A stretch of DNA of 64,000 bases from Clostridia bacterium (GCA_910575055.1 CAJTDC010000004.1:1-64000), one strand, 5' to 3'. Counted from the first letter of the stretch, positions 36,937 through 45,236 are shown. Notes: generated by a model from the sequence alone, not told the origin. Numbers and translations are program-made.

Positions 36937-37128
36937 TCACATTCCACGACATAATTTTTCTAAAGTTAATAAAGTAATATTTTCATTCCTTTCAATATTA
37001 TATAATATCTCATTATCTATACCAATTTTTTTAAGTAAGTAAAATTCCAATGATAAACATAACAAAGAAAATTTTCTATTTTTTCTCATAGCTTTTATAG
37101 TTTTTCCAAACAACTTACTATTAAACAC
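36937..37128 (-). pseudogene. Degenerate XRE/HTH_26-like regulator
   Basis: Its C-terminal half (YLLKKIGIDN..LYNI.RN and then ITLLTLEKLCRGM) is almost identical to that of the intact gene at 37512-37727, but the frame ends right after CRGM, where the intact copy continues with NCTPNDIVRFIDD. A small deletion has shifted the tail: traces of it follow in another frame. The N-terminal half is unlike the paralogue and looks like the start of a different XRE protein. It is best read as a recombined, broken copy. Confidence 0.6.
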
Positions 37129-37143
37129 TACTTCATCTCTATT

Positions 37144-37476
37144 TTACTTTTCAAACCACAAAATTTTAATCATTTTCAGTATTTTTTCTTTCTTCTCAAC
37201 ATCTAAATCTTTAATAGTTCTCAATATTTCATAATCTAAAGCAAGTACGCAATTATGGTATTGGCTAGATAACAGATAATCTATTGAAGTATTCAAAGCA
37301 TTAGCAATCGCAAGTAATATATTCAAACTAGCCTTTGTATAATTATTTTCAATGTTAGAAATATGAGAAGTATTACAACCAACAATTTCAGCAAGTTTGT
37401 CTTGAGTTAATCCTTCAGATTGACGCATTTTTTTAATTTTCATACCTAATTCTTTATAATCTATTTCTGTTTGCAA
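37144..37476 (-). CDS. XRE-family HTH regulator
   Basis: A 110-residue Cro/CI-type protein. HTH at about residues 9-63 (GMKIKKMRQSEGLTQDKLAEIVG, then SHISNIENNY..ASLNILLAIANALN and SIDYLL), followed by a 40-residue charged helical tail that may dimerise. Part of a minus-strand group of regulators at the left border of the accessory island. Confidence 0.82.
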   Translation of the reverse strand: MQTEIDYKELGMKIKKMRQSEGLTQDKLAEIVGCNTSHISNIENNYTKASLNILLAIANALNTSIDYLLSSQYHNCVLALDYEILRTIKDLDVEKKEKILKMIKILWFEK

Positions 37477-37511
37477 TCAAAGCACCCTCTTTATAAGATT
37501 TTTATTAAATA

Positions 37512-37727
37512 TCAATCATCTATAAATCTTACAATATCATTAGGAGTACAATTCATTCCACGACATAATTTTTCTAAAGTTAACAAAGTAATATTTCCAT
37601 TTCTCTTAATATTATATAATGTTCTATTATCAATACCAATTTTTTTAAGTAAGTAATATTGTGTTATCTTTTTTTGCTCCATCAATTTCCACATAGGACT
37701 AAAATCTATCATTTTTATATTCTCCAT
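37512..37727 (-). CDS. Small HTH_26-type regulator
   Basis: A 71-residue single-domain HTH: SPMWKLMEQKKITQYYLLKK, then IGIDNRTLYNIKRN and LLTLEKLCRGMNCTPNDIV. This is the pattern of HTH_26 Cro/CI-like proteins common in phages and conjugative elements, where they govern excision genes. A broken paralogue lies 400 bp downstream at 36937-37128. Confidence 0.8.
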   Translation of the reverse strand: MENIKMIDFSPMWKLMEQKKITQYYLLKKIGIDNRTLYNIKRNGNITLLTLEKLCRGMNCTPNDIVRFIDD

Positions 37728-37779
37728 TACTAAATTGCTAATTAAAACTTTAATTATTTTTAGTATTTCTTTAATATTT

Positions 37780-38103
37780 TTATTTAAAGTATTTTATATT
37801 TGTGCTAATAAAATCAATAAATTTTTCTTTGTTATTTTCATTTAATGAATTGATTGTCATAAGACTATTTACAAATTTATATTCTGTATTATATTTTGTA
37901 TTTCCCTTTAAAAAATCAATGCTCACATCAAGAGCACACGCAATACTATCTATTGTTGGCAAACTAGGCATACCTTCTCCTCTTTCAATCTTTCCTAAAA
38001 AATTATCTGAAATTCCAGCTTTTTCTGCTAACTGTTCCATTGTTAACAGTTGTCTTTTTCTTTCTTTTCTAATATTAGCACCTATTATTTTTATATCAAT
38101 CAT
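37780..38103 (-). CDS. XRE-family HTH regulator
   Basis: A 107-residue protein with HTH at about 5-65 (GANIRKERKRQLLTMEQLAEKAG, ISDNFLGKIERGEGMPSLPTIDSIACALDVSIDFL). A short C-terminal tail (SLNENNKEKFIDFISTNIKYF) follows. Divergent from the regulator at 38253 with a 150-bp shared control region, the classical layout of a repressor switch. Confidence 0.82.
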   Translation of the reverse strand: MIDIKIIGANIRKERKRQLLTMEQLAEKAGISDNFLGKIERGEGMPSLPTIDSIACALDVSIDFLKGNTKYNTEYKFVNSLMTINSLNENNKEKFIDFISTNIKYFK

Positions 38104-38252
38104 TATAAATCACCCTGTTATTCATTTTATACAGCTTAAACATACTTTTTAAGTTCCTAATATTCTTTTTTATATAGACAAATATTCCTTAATAGAGTAT
38201 AATGTTAATAAAATAATAAAAAAAGCTAGTAAGAATTTCGGAGGGATTACTA

Positions 38253-38747
38253 TTGAAATTTGCACAAAGATTAAAAGAACTAAGAAAAGAAAACGATTTA
38301 ACACAGCTTCAATTAGCAAATATGTTAAATTATGGATATACTGCGATTGCTAATTATGAAAATGGGAGAAATCAACCTCGTTTAAATGATATTATAAAAA
38401 TGGCAAATATATTTAATGTATCAGTAGATTATTTCGTTGGAAATTCTGATATAAAATATAAAAATCAAAATCATTTGTATTACAATATAAACAATCAATT
38501 ACATAAAAACGGTATTAAATTGAAAGATGAAAATTATTTTTTAATAGAATTACTTTATTATAACGCAAATCAAATTTTTATAGCAAAAAATATTGCAGAA
38601 TACAATATTGATAAATTGTTTGAAAAAGCAGTACAAAATTGTCAATATTCTTTTTCAAAATCATTACTGTTACTATTGCAGAACAAACTGTATTATGATA
38701 TTGTCAAAAATTGTATTGCAGAACAATTTTATAACAATCAACATTGA
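38253..38747 (+). CDS. XRE-family HTH regulator with C-terminal extension
   Basis: A 164-residue protein. HTH at residues 1-66 (MKFAQRLKELRKENDLTQLQ, then ANMLNYGYTAIANYENGRNQP and SVDYFVGNSD), then about 95 residues rich in Asn, Tyr and Leu, without a known motif. It starts at a TTG with GGAGGG 7 nt upstream. Its stop region overlaps the next frame by 4 nt, so the membrane protein downstream may be co-translated. Confidence 0.78.
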   Translation: MKFAQRLKELRKENDLTQLQLANMLNYGYTAIANYENGRNQPRLNDIIKMANIFNVSVDYFVGNSDIKYKNQNHLYYNINNQLHKNGIKLKDENYFLIELLYYNANQIFIAKNIAEYNIDKLFEKAVQNCQYSFSKSLLLLLQNKLYYDIVKNCIAEQFYNNQH

Positions 38748-39160
38748 AAAATAGAATATGTCATAGTATAATTACTAAAAATAACAGAAATGAGTGTGAC
38801 AATAGTATGATAGTGTTAAATTGTATTTCCATATTATTTTATATGGATTATATGGTTTATATTACAAAAGAGGTACTTTTTAATTTTAATCAAAAACTTC
38901 CTTTACAGTCTAACACAAACATATTTCGTTTGACAGTATTTATATTAGCATATTCTATTGCTTCTACTCAAATCAAAGCAATTCTATTTGTTGCTATGAT
39001 TTTATATGTCTTTTTATTGTGCTTTTACATAAATAAAAAAAGCAAACAACAACAAATACAACATTTATATGCAAAAGAAATAAAATATTTAAAAACACTT
39101 GCTACTATAATGAGTATATTATTTGTCATTTTTTATTATATTTTTCATAATATACTATAA
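38744..39160 (+). CDS. Putative membrane protein of unknown function
   Basis: An open frame of 138 residues with three hydrophobic stretches (about 22-40, 60-92 and 118-135 of the longest form) and a Lys/Gln-rich loop KKSKQQQIQ. The longest form starts at a TTG overlapping the end of the XRE gene; an ATG at 38807 would give 117 residues. Neither has a clear ribosome site, so expression would rely on coupling to the upstream gene. No family recognised. Confidence 0.5.
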   Translation: MKNRICHSIITKNNRNECDNSMIVLNCISILFYMDYMVYITKEVLFNFNQKLPLQSNTNIFRLTVFILAYSIASTQIKAILFVAMILYVFLLCFYINKKSKQQQIQHLYAKEIKYLKTLATIMSILFVIFYYIFHNIL

Positions 39161-39164
39161 CAGA

Positions 39165-39194
39165 CAAAAAAGAGATGTAAAACACCTCTTTTTT
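39165..39194. terminator. Terminator between convergent genes
   Basis: AAAAAAGAG.TGT / ACA.CTCTTTTTT with one mismatch, T-rich on both strands. Confidence 0.7.
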
Positions 39195-39199
39195 AAATG

Positions 39200-39922
39200 T
39201 TAATCATAAAAACCTCTTAATCTCTTTCCAATTTCAAAGCTCAAATCTGTTTCTTTACTTAAATTTCTAATAATATATTCTTCTCCTACAACACCCAATA
39301 TATATTCTTTTTCCTCTTCAAGTAATTCTTCTCCTGTATTATTTTCATACAACTTATTTAATTCATATTGCTCAAAACTAGTTAGTTGAAACCTTTGCTT
39401 ATTATATCGACGATTTGGATATTCTTGCTGAAATTCCTCCAGTTGTCTTTGTAAATATTGTTGTTTTAATTCTAGCTTTGTCATTCTAACAAAATCAGTC
39501 ATAGCTTTATACCCAACTCTTGTATAATATTGTTTTATATCATCAATATGTGTTACATCTTGTGTATAAAAATCTTGTATTACTTTCCTAAAATAATCAG
39601 CTTTACTTCTTGCATAGTCTAAATCTAATACAATATTTACTATATTTTCCTCTTTAATATATTCCTTTACCGCTTCTGTATAATTATTATGACTACCGTA
39701 GTGTTGTGGCAAACGACTTCTTATAGTTCCATATTGTCCAGGTAGTGCAATGCCATTCCACGCCTGGTCAAATTCTTCCAAATCAATTACTCTTGTTCTT
39801 TGTAATGCCTCTTTAATCACTTCTATGGGAATAATATGGTGTGCTTGTGTTCCCTCTGGTGCATTGATGTTACGTGCTAGTGTCTGAGAGTCAAATAGAC
39901 ATTGTGTAACATCTGTTGCCAT
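39200..39922 (-). CDS. AHH-type nuclease domain, downstream part of an interrupted DUF4157-AHH gene
   Basis: A 240-residue product with GTQAHHIIPIEV, then WNGIALP and HYGSHNNYTEAV: the pattern of the AHH group of HNH/EndoVII toxin nucleases. It lies in the same frame as the DUF4157 part upstream (39935-40363), separated only by TAA and four sense codons. The intact paralogue at 40388-41422 runs straight through this point. The ATG at 39922 has a weak GGAAG upstream (GTGGAAGT), so restart is possible but may be inefficient. The tail ends in KETDLSFEIGKRLRGFYD, like the KIGARLKGI end of the paralogue. Confidence 0.75.
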   Translation of the reverse strand: MATDVTQCLFDSQTLARNINAPEGTQAHHIIPIEVIKEALQRTRVIDLEEFDQAWNGIALPGQYGTIRSRLPQHYGSHNNYTEAVKEYIKEENIVNIVLDLDYARSKADYFRKVIQDFYTQDVTHIDDIKQYYTRVGYKAMTDFVRMTKLELKQQYLQRQLEEFQQEYPNRRYNKQRFQLTSFEQYELNKLYENNTGEELLEEEKEYILGVVGEEYIIRNLSKETDLSFEIGKRLRGFYD

Positions 39923-39934
39923 ACTTCCACTATT

Positions 39935-40363
39935 TTATGTTCTAATATAGCCATTATCTGCTTCTTTTTCTAAAGCAGTATCATTGTTTACACCAACACC
40001 ATTTATTGTCATAGTAGGCTTTACAATGCCCTGTTTTTGTTGTACTACGTGCACTAATTCGTGCATTAAATGTTTTTCCTGTCCTGATGCAATATAGATA
40101 TTTGTGCCTTGTGTGTATGCAAGTGCTTGTAATTGTGCTGGTTTATTAGAATGATACTGTACTTTGACATCGTCCATAGAAAAACCAGAACGATTTTCTA
40201 TATTTTGTTTTAAGCTATCAGGTATTCCTGTATCATTTTTCTTTTTTTGTATCATAGCAGGCATAGTAGTATAATGTTGTGGTTTTTGATATTCCCTTTG
40301 TGATGAAATGACTTGTGTTTTCTGAGAAACCGTATTTTCATATTTCTTTTTTGACACAAACAT
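39935..40363 (-). CDS. DUF4157 domain protein, upstream part of an interrupted DUF4157-AHH gene
   Basis: A 142-residue product. After a variable N-terminus (about 1-45) comes the DUF4157 core: [39 protein letters not shown] and the zinc-protease-like [12 protein letters not shown] (101-112). It ends ADNGYIRT then TAA where the paralogue continues ADMQYIRKK, so a nonsense change probably split one gene into two. DUF4157 (eCIS-core) modules occur at the N-terminus of toxins carried by extracellular contractile injection systems and other exporters. Confidence 0.78.
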   Translation of the reverse strand: MFVSKKKYENTVSQKTQVISSQREYQKPQHYTTMPAMIQKKKNDTGIPDSLKQNIENRSGFSMDDVKVQYHSNKPAQLQALAYTQGTNIYIASGQEKHLMHELVHVVQQKQGIVKPTMTINGVGVNNDTALEKEADNGYIRT

Positions 40364-40387
40364 ACTATTCCCCCTTTTTTAATATTA

Positions 40388-41422
40388 TTATAGTTCTTTT
40401 ATTCCTTTTAATCTAGCACCAATTTTTTGCTGTATATACACTTGTTCTTCTATATTGCTTATAATACTTCCATCATTTGTAATAGTACGCACCCAATTTT
40501 TTTCTTCTTCTGTTAACTCTCCCTCTATTTGTATTTTTAAATAAAAACTAATCAAATTTGCCCAATCTGAAACACTTAAATCGCCATAGTTTATTCTACT
40601 TCTTTCTAAATTTTCCAATCGTATAAAATCATACATTGCTTGACGTCCTACATTTTTAAAATATAAATTGATGTCATTTAGTTGTGTTACCCCTTCAAAA
40701 ATATAATTTTCAATAATATTTCTAAAATGTTGTGCTGTCTGTTGAGCATAATTCAAATCCGTTACCAATCTTTGCATATTATTTTGTCCTATATATTTTT
40801 TAACAGCAGTAGTATAACTATTATGTCTACCGTGATGTATGGGCAAATAGTTACAAACATACTTACTTGGCAAAGCAATACCATTCCACGCTTTGTCAAA
40901 TTCACTTAAAGGAAATGTACACAATTCTAAACTTTCCTGTATTACTTGTATAGGAATAATATGATGTGCTTGTGTTCCCTCTGGTGCATTGATGTTATGT
41001 GCTAATGTCTGAGAGTCAAACATACATTGTACTACATCTTTAACAATCGTATCACTAGGAGGCTTTTTTCTAATATATTGCATATCCGCTTCTTTTTCTA
41101 ATACAGGGTCATTATTTACAGCAATGCCATTTATGATTACAGTAGGCTTTACAATGCCTTGTTTTTGTTGTATTACGTGTATGAGTTCGTGAAACAAATA
41201 TTTTTCTTGTCCTGATGCAATATAAATGTTTGTTCCCTGTGTATAAGCAAGTGCATTTAATTGTGCTGGTTTATCAGAGTGATAATATATTTTGACATCA
41301 CTCATAGAAATTCCAGAAATTTTTTCTATGTTATATTTTAAATAATATGGTATTTTACTTTCATTTTCTTTCTTCTGTGTTATAATAGCTACATTATCAT
41401 TATTTTTTTTCCTTTGGTACAT
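40388..41422 (-). CDS. DUF4157-AHH nuclease toxin-like protein (intact copy)
   Basis: A 344-residue two-domain protein. The N-terminal DUF4157 module contains ISGISMSDVKIYYHSDKPAQ and the HExxH-type HELIH (78-82) in a conserved KYLFHELIHVIQQKQG context. A linker (about 113-130) leads to the AHH nuclease domain: QAHHIIP (A152, H153, H154), WNGIALP (179-185) and HHGRHNSYTTAV (196-207). The C-terminal helical region is charged. No signal peptide. Such proteins are likely effector toxins; neither a contractile injection gene set nor an adjacent immunity gene is visible. It lies 24 nt upstream of the interrupted copy, on the same strand. Confidence 0.8.
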   Translation of the reverse strand: MYQRKKNNDNVAIITQKKENESKIPYYLKYNIEKISGISMSDVKIYYHSDKPAQLNALAYTQGTNIYIASGQEKYLFHELIHVIQQKQGIVKPTVIINGIAVNNDPVLEKEADMQYIRKKPPSDTIVKDVVQCMFDSQTLAHNINAPEGTQAHHIIPIQVIQESLELCTFPLSEFDKAWNGIALPSKYVCNYLPIHHGRHNSYTTAVKKYIGQNNMQRLVTDLNYAQQTAQHFRNIIENYIFEGVTQLNDINLYFKNVGRQAMYDFIRLENLERSRINYGDLSVSDWANLISFYLKIQIEGELTEEEKNWVRTITNDGSIISNIEEQVYIQQKIGARLKGIKEL

Positions 41423-41643
41423 AACAGTCCTCCTTTTCCTATGTAAAATTTGGTATAATTATGGCTATTATAACATAAAATTCACGATTTATCGACAAAA
41501 TCCGACAATTTATCACTTTATATTTATAAATAAAATTTACTTGATTTTGTTTCAAAAATATGAAATAATTTATTAGAAGCATTTTTTTAATAAATAATAG
41601 CTTATTGCTTCTCATAGCATAATACAACAGAAAGGAAACAAAT

Positions 41644-42426
41644 ATGGAACTATTAGACATTATTGACTTAAAAGAACTGCAGCAAATGCAGGATATGTTT
41701 TCCTCTGCTACAGGCTTAGCAGCAGTTACTGTAGACTTAAATGGTGCATTTATCACAAAACCTAGTAATTTTACAGATTTTTGTATGAAATATACAAGAA
41801 ATTCCCCTATTGGTATGAAAAGATGCGAAAAATGTGATGCAGAAGGAAAGGGTACTTACTTTTGTCACGCAGGTTTAATGGATTTTGCAGAACCAATTAT
41901 AATAGATGGTGTACAATATGGAAATATACTAGGAGGGCAAGTACTTCCTCAAAAGCCAGATATAGAGCAATTTAAAGTGATTGCAAGAGAATTAAACATA
42001 CCAGAAGACGAATACATTAAAGCACTTCAAAAAGTAACCATTCGTTCCGAAAGTTCTATCAGAGCCGCTTCTGCTATATTAAAACAAATGGTAAATACAC
42101 TTGTTAATTTTAAACAGATATTAAAAAGAAATAAAACAAAGGTTTCTATTTTAGAGCAAGAATTAGGCACTATGGTAACAAAAGCAAAAGAAATTACCTC
42201 TAGAACAAAAGAACTAACAAAAATATCACAAGAACAAAGAATGCTTTCTATTAACGCAGCAATAGAAGCAGGACGTGCAGGAGAAGCAGGTGCAGGTTTT
42301 CGTGTTGTGGCCAATGAAATGGGGCATCTTTGTGAGTCTTCTGCTGAAATTTATACAACCATTATACAAAATGCACACATCATAAGCAACGCTGTAAAAA
42401 ATTTAGAAAATGCTTTTACAAAATAA
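41644..42426 (+). CDS. Soluble PocR-domain protein with partial chemoreceptor signalling region
   Basis: A 260-residue protein without membrane segments. The PocR sensor domain (about 5-160) contains the Cys-rich MKRCEKCDAEGKGTYFCHAG, LMDFAEPIIIDGVQYGNILGGQV and IPEDEYIKALQKV. A coiled coil follows (170-215), then an MCP signalling tip, QRMLSINAAIEAGRAGEAGAGF (about 217-238) with RVVANEMGHL after it. The signalling hairpin is much shorter than in full chemoreceptors. PocR domains bind small diols or hydrocarbons in propanediol regulation; the ligand here is unknown. Followed by a DauR/YheO regulator. Confidence 0.82.
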   Translation: MELLDIIDLKELQQMQDMFSSATGLAAVTVDLNGAFITKPSNFTDFCMKYTRNSPIGMKRCEKCDAEGKGTYFCHAGLMDFAEPIIIDGVQYGNILGGQVLPQKPDIEQFKVIARELNIPEDEYIKALQKVTIRSESSIRAASAILKQMVNTLVNFKQILKRNKTKVSILEQELGTMVTKAKEITSRTKELTKISQEQRMLSINAAIEAGRAGEAGAGFRVVANEMGHLCESSAEIYTTIIQNAHIISNAVKNLENAFTK

Positions 42427-42493
42427 TAGTCTTTTTATATAAAATATAACATTATATCATATATATTATTACACTATACAAGGAGATATTGCT

Positions 42494-43159
42494 ATGAAAA
42501 ACCCTACTGTATTACTTACAGAAAGTGATAAAATGATATTGGGCTCTTACAAAAATATTGCAGATGCTTTAGGAGAATTTTTAGGAAGCAGCTGCGAAAT
42601 TGTTATACATAGCCTAGAAAGTTTAGACTCCTCTATTATCAAAATTGTGAATGGTAATCATTCTGGACGTATGGTAGGTGCTCCCATTACTGATATTGCA
42701 CTTTCTATGCTTTCCAAATTAGAAGAAGAAAACGCCCCTCAATTTATTACTTATTTTGCCAAAAACAAAAGAGGAGAACAAATTAAATCCTCTATTGCTG
42801 CAATTTATGGGCAATACCATAAAGTAATTGGATTATTTTGTATTAATGTTTTTTTAGATACTCCTTTATCAGAATTTTTAAATTCTTTTATGAACAATGC
42901 TATTATGGGAAGTGAAAACAATATTTCTGAAAATTTTGTTGACAATGCACAAGATTTAATGATAGGAGCATTGGAAGAAGTCAAAAAAATAGTATATAAC
43001 GATTTGTCTATTTCTTCCTCCAACAAAAACAAAGAAATTGTTTCTATGCTTTATCAAAGAGGCATATTTAATTTGAAGGACTCTGTTATCACAATATCAA
43101 ATCATTTGGGTATTTCTAAAAATACCGTTTATATGCACATACGAAATATCAATAAATAA
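42494..43159 (+). CDS. YheO/DauR-type PAS-HTH transcriptional regulator
   Basis: A 221-residue protein with an N-terminal YheO-like PAS domain (about 15-125: IADALGEFLGSSCEIVIHSL, NGNHSGRMVGAPITDIAL, GQYHKVIGLFCINVFLD) and a C-terminal HTH (about 180-221: GIFNLKDSVITISNHLGISK then NTVYMHIR). This group includes DauR, the D-arginine regulator, but ligands are largely unknown. AAGGAG precedes the ATG. It may work with the PocR protein 67 nt upstream. Confidence 0.85.
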   Translation: MKNPTVLLTESDKMILGSYKNIADALGEFLGSSCEIVIHSLESLDSSIIKIVNGNHSGRMVGAPITDIALSMLSKLEEENAPQFITYFAKNKRGEQIKSSIAAIYGQYHKVIGLFCINVFLDTPLSEFLNSFMNNAIMGSENNISENFVDNAQDLMIGALEEVKKIVYNDLSISSSNKNKEIVSMLYQRGIFNLKDSVITISNHLGISKNTVYMHIRNINK

Positions 43160-43163
43160 AAAT

Positions 43164-43200
43164 AAGGGAACTTTTCAAAAGCAGAAAAGTTCCTTGTTTT
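43164..43200 (+). terminator. Terminator after the YheO-type gene
   Basis: AAGGGAACTTTTC / GAAAAGTTCCTT followed by GTTTTATTT. Confidence 0.8.
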
Positions 43201-43250
43201 ATTTAAAATTTATTATTTTTATATACAAAAGCAGTAAGGGTATTATTATA

Positions 43251-43787
43251 TTACGGCACAAATTTATTACAAAAAGCACAATCTATTACAATAATCGGTA
43301 TTTGTTTTTTTAAAGCAAATTGAGCTGTCATATTTGTACCACTACGAGCAGTTATTTTATCTTTATTAAACACAGCAAGCAAACAATCCGCTTTTTCTAT
43401 CATATATTCATTTCTTTTTCTATATTGTTTTTCTTTGGGTTGTTGCTCAGAATTTACAACAACAACTTTTTCATTATGTTTTATAATATTTTTTAGTCTT
43501 TCTTTGCTTTTTTTTGTCCAATTTTTGTTATATTCTTCAAAGGGGATTGCAAGCATTATTTTAATATCACGATATGCTTCGTAACTTTTTAGCTGTATCA
43601 ATATTTCTGCTGACCACATATCTACTCCTTCTGCTCCACCAATCCAAAATGTACGTACGCCTCTTTTATACAAATATTTTAACTCTTTTTTAATTTTCTT
43701 TTTCAGCCTTTTGCACATTGTGTCATATTCATTGTTTTTAAATGAAAATCTTGATGGTCTATGTCCTGTAATAGCACAAACTTTCAT
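43251..43787 (-). CDS. DUF1273 (YpsA-type SLOG) family protein
   Basis: A 178-residue protein of the SLOG Rossmann-fold superfamily: MKVCAITGHRPSRF at the start, GVRTFWIGGAEGVDMWSAEI, MLAIPFEEYNKNW, NEYMIEKADCLLAVFN and ARSGTNMTAQFALKK. These match the YpsA/DUF1273 pattern of nucleotide-binding glycine-rich loops. SLOG proteins bind nucleotides, sometimes as sensors in phage defence and stress responses; the role of YpsA is tied to cell division and cell wall in Bacillus. The ATG at 43787 is chosen since AGGAAGG precedes it; the frame is open to 43844. Confidence 0.85.
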   Translation of the reverse strand: MKVCAITGHRPSRFSFKNNEYDTMCKRLKKKIKKELKYLYKRGVRTFWIGGAEGVDMWSAEILIQLKSYEAYRDIKIMLAIPFEEYNKNWTKKSKERLKNIIKHNEKVVVVNSEQQPKEKQYRKRNEYMIEKADCLLAVFNKDKITARSGTNMTAQFALKKQIPIIVIDCAFCNKFVP

Positions 43788-43885
43788 AATAAATATCCTT
43801 CCTCTTTTTATATGTTCTTTTTTTAGACAACATAATATTACCAACTGTTAAAAAATTATTTAATATTACACAAAAAATAAAAATT

Positions 43886-44191
43886 TCAATTCATATTTTT
43901 TATTAATGCTAATAGTATATTTGCTTGTTTTTTTGTTAATAAAGAAATAGATTGTAAAAGTTCTTTTTCAAAATCGTTTGGATAATAAACATTTGAATTG
44001 TTATTAAAAAATTCTGCTAATGTTATTTCCATTGATTTTAAAATTTTATTGAGAGTACGAATATTAGGGTCATTAATACCTTTTTCTATATTGTGAATAT
44101 GATTTTCAGAAATACCAGAAATTTTAGATAATTTATAAACAGATATTTTTTTTTGCTTTCTTATTTTTTTTAGTTGTTCTGCAATGTTCAT
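43886..44191 (-). CDS. XRE-family HTH regulator
   Basis: A 101-residue protein with HTH at about 2-62 (AEQLKKIRKQKKISVYKLSK, ISGISENHIHNIEKGINDPN, TLNKILKSMEITLAEFF). It is divergent from the XRE gene at 44321 across a 130-bp control region, another pair arranged like a phage-type switch. Confidence 0.82.
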   Translation of the reverse strand: MNIAEQLKKIRKQKKISVYKLSKISGISENHIHNIEKGINDPNIRTLNKILKSMEITLAEFFNNNSNVYYPNDFEKELLQSISLLTKKQANILLALIKNMN

Positions 44192-44320
44192 AATATACTC
44201 CTATTTTTTTATTTAAGAATATATTATTTTTTATATAAAGTCAACTAATTGATAAATTAAAATACACCACAAGTTTATCTTTCTCTAATAAGTTAAATGA
44301 TAAAAAGATGGTGAAAAACA

Positions 44321-44614
44321 ATGGTAAATTTTAGAGCAAATATAAAAAAGTTAAGACAACAAAATCATATGACACAGAAAGAACTAGCACAGCGAGTAGG
44401 AGTTTCAAAAGCGATGATTTCTGCTTATGAAACAGAAATGAGATACCCTTCTTATGATGTTTTAATAAAATTAGCAGCAACATTTGGTGTAACAACAGAT
44501 TTTTTATTAGGGCTAGAAAAAAAGAATATTGTTGATGTTACAGGTTTAGATGAGGAAGAAATACAAATTATAAATAGCTTAATTTCCGTATTTAGAAAAA
44601 GAAAAAAAAGATGA
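44321..44614 (+). CDS. XRE-family HTH regulator
   Basis: A 97-residue protein with HTH at about 3-65 (RANIKKLRQQNHMTQKELAQ, RVGVSKAMISAYETEMRYPS, ATFGVTTDFLLG). The C-terminal 30 residues include DVTGLDEEEIQIINSLI, found in many short Clostridia XRE proteins. Divergent from 43886-44191. Confidence 0.84.
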   Translation: MVNFRANIKKLRQQNHMTQKELAQRVGVSKAMISAYETEMRYPSYDVLIKLAATFGVTTDFLLGLEKKNIVDVTGLDEEEIQIINSLISVFRKRKKR

Positions 44615-44633
44615 ATAAAATACAAAAAAATAA

Positions 44634-44666
44634 GGGGAAACTTTTCAAAATTGGAAAAGTTTCCCC
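44634..44666. terminator. Terminator between convergent genes
   Basis: GGGGAAACTTTTC / GAAAAGTTTCCCC, a perfect 13-bp stem, with T-rich sequence downstream on the minus strand. Confidence 0.82.
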
Positions 44667-44693
44667 AGCTTTTAATGAAATATTATCATATCA

Positions 44694-45236
44694 TTATTTT
44701 ACTACGCTTTCTTCTTCTACCTCCACAGGAAGCCATTTTACAGAAATTCTATCCTGCATACCTTTAATATCTAATTCCTCATCAAACAAGTCTTTATCAA
44801 TAGAAATATACTTTTGATTATCTCCAAAAAATTGCACCTCAAATGGTTGCATTACTCCATCTAAAAATACAAGCATTTCTGTACAATAAATATTCAAATA
44901 ACCGCCTTCACTCAAAATATGTTTCTCTAATTCCTGTTTAGAAGGAAATGTTGCTATTACCCATTCTCCTGTCTGTCCTGTCATATCATAAAGCTGATAG
45001 CCGTGAAAAAATAATTTTTCTTCTCCTGTAGAGCCTTTATCTTCATTTGCTTTTCCTTTTACAAACAATGGTTTTCCATTTTCTCCATTTTTAATGATTT
45101 CTGCCCCTTTGATATAACAGTCTACAAATTTTTTTACTTCTTCTGTTTTATTGGTATTTTTAATTACATTATAATCTCCGTGGTCATAACAATAACTTCC
45201 TAATTCTTCTAAAAAAACACGTAATGTTTTTTCCAT
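44694..45236 (-). CDS. Hypothetical protein
   Basis: A 180-residue soluble protein beginning MEKTLRVFLEELGSYCYDHG. It has mixed charged and aromatic segments (FFHGYQLYDMTGQTGEWVIA, EVQFFGDNQKYISID) and an acidic tail VEVEEESVV. No signal peptide, membrane segment or recognised motif. The ATG at 45236 is chosen because AGGAGG lies 8 nt upstream; the frame is open to 45290 without a ribosome site. Follows yunB on the same strand, with about 90 nt between them. Confidence 0.72.
   Translation of the reverse strand: MEKTLRVFLEELGSYCYDHGDYNVIKNTNKTEEVKKFVDCYIKGAEIIKNGENGKPLFVKGKANEDKGSTGEEKLFFHGYQLYDMTGQTGEWVIATFPSKQELEKHILSEGGYLNIYCTEMLVFLDGVMQPFEVQFFGDNQKYISIDKDLFDEELDIKGMQDRISVKWLPVEVEEESVVK

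Noticed and set aside
41439-41756. Minus-strand frame of 105 codons between the toxin-like gene and the PocR gene
   Set aside because: It overlaps the start of the PocR gene, has no ribosome site, and encodes hydrophobic sequence typical of AT-rich noncoding DNA.
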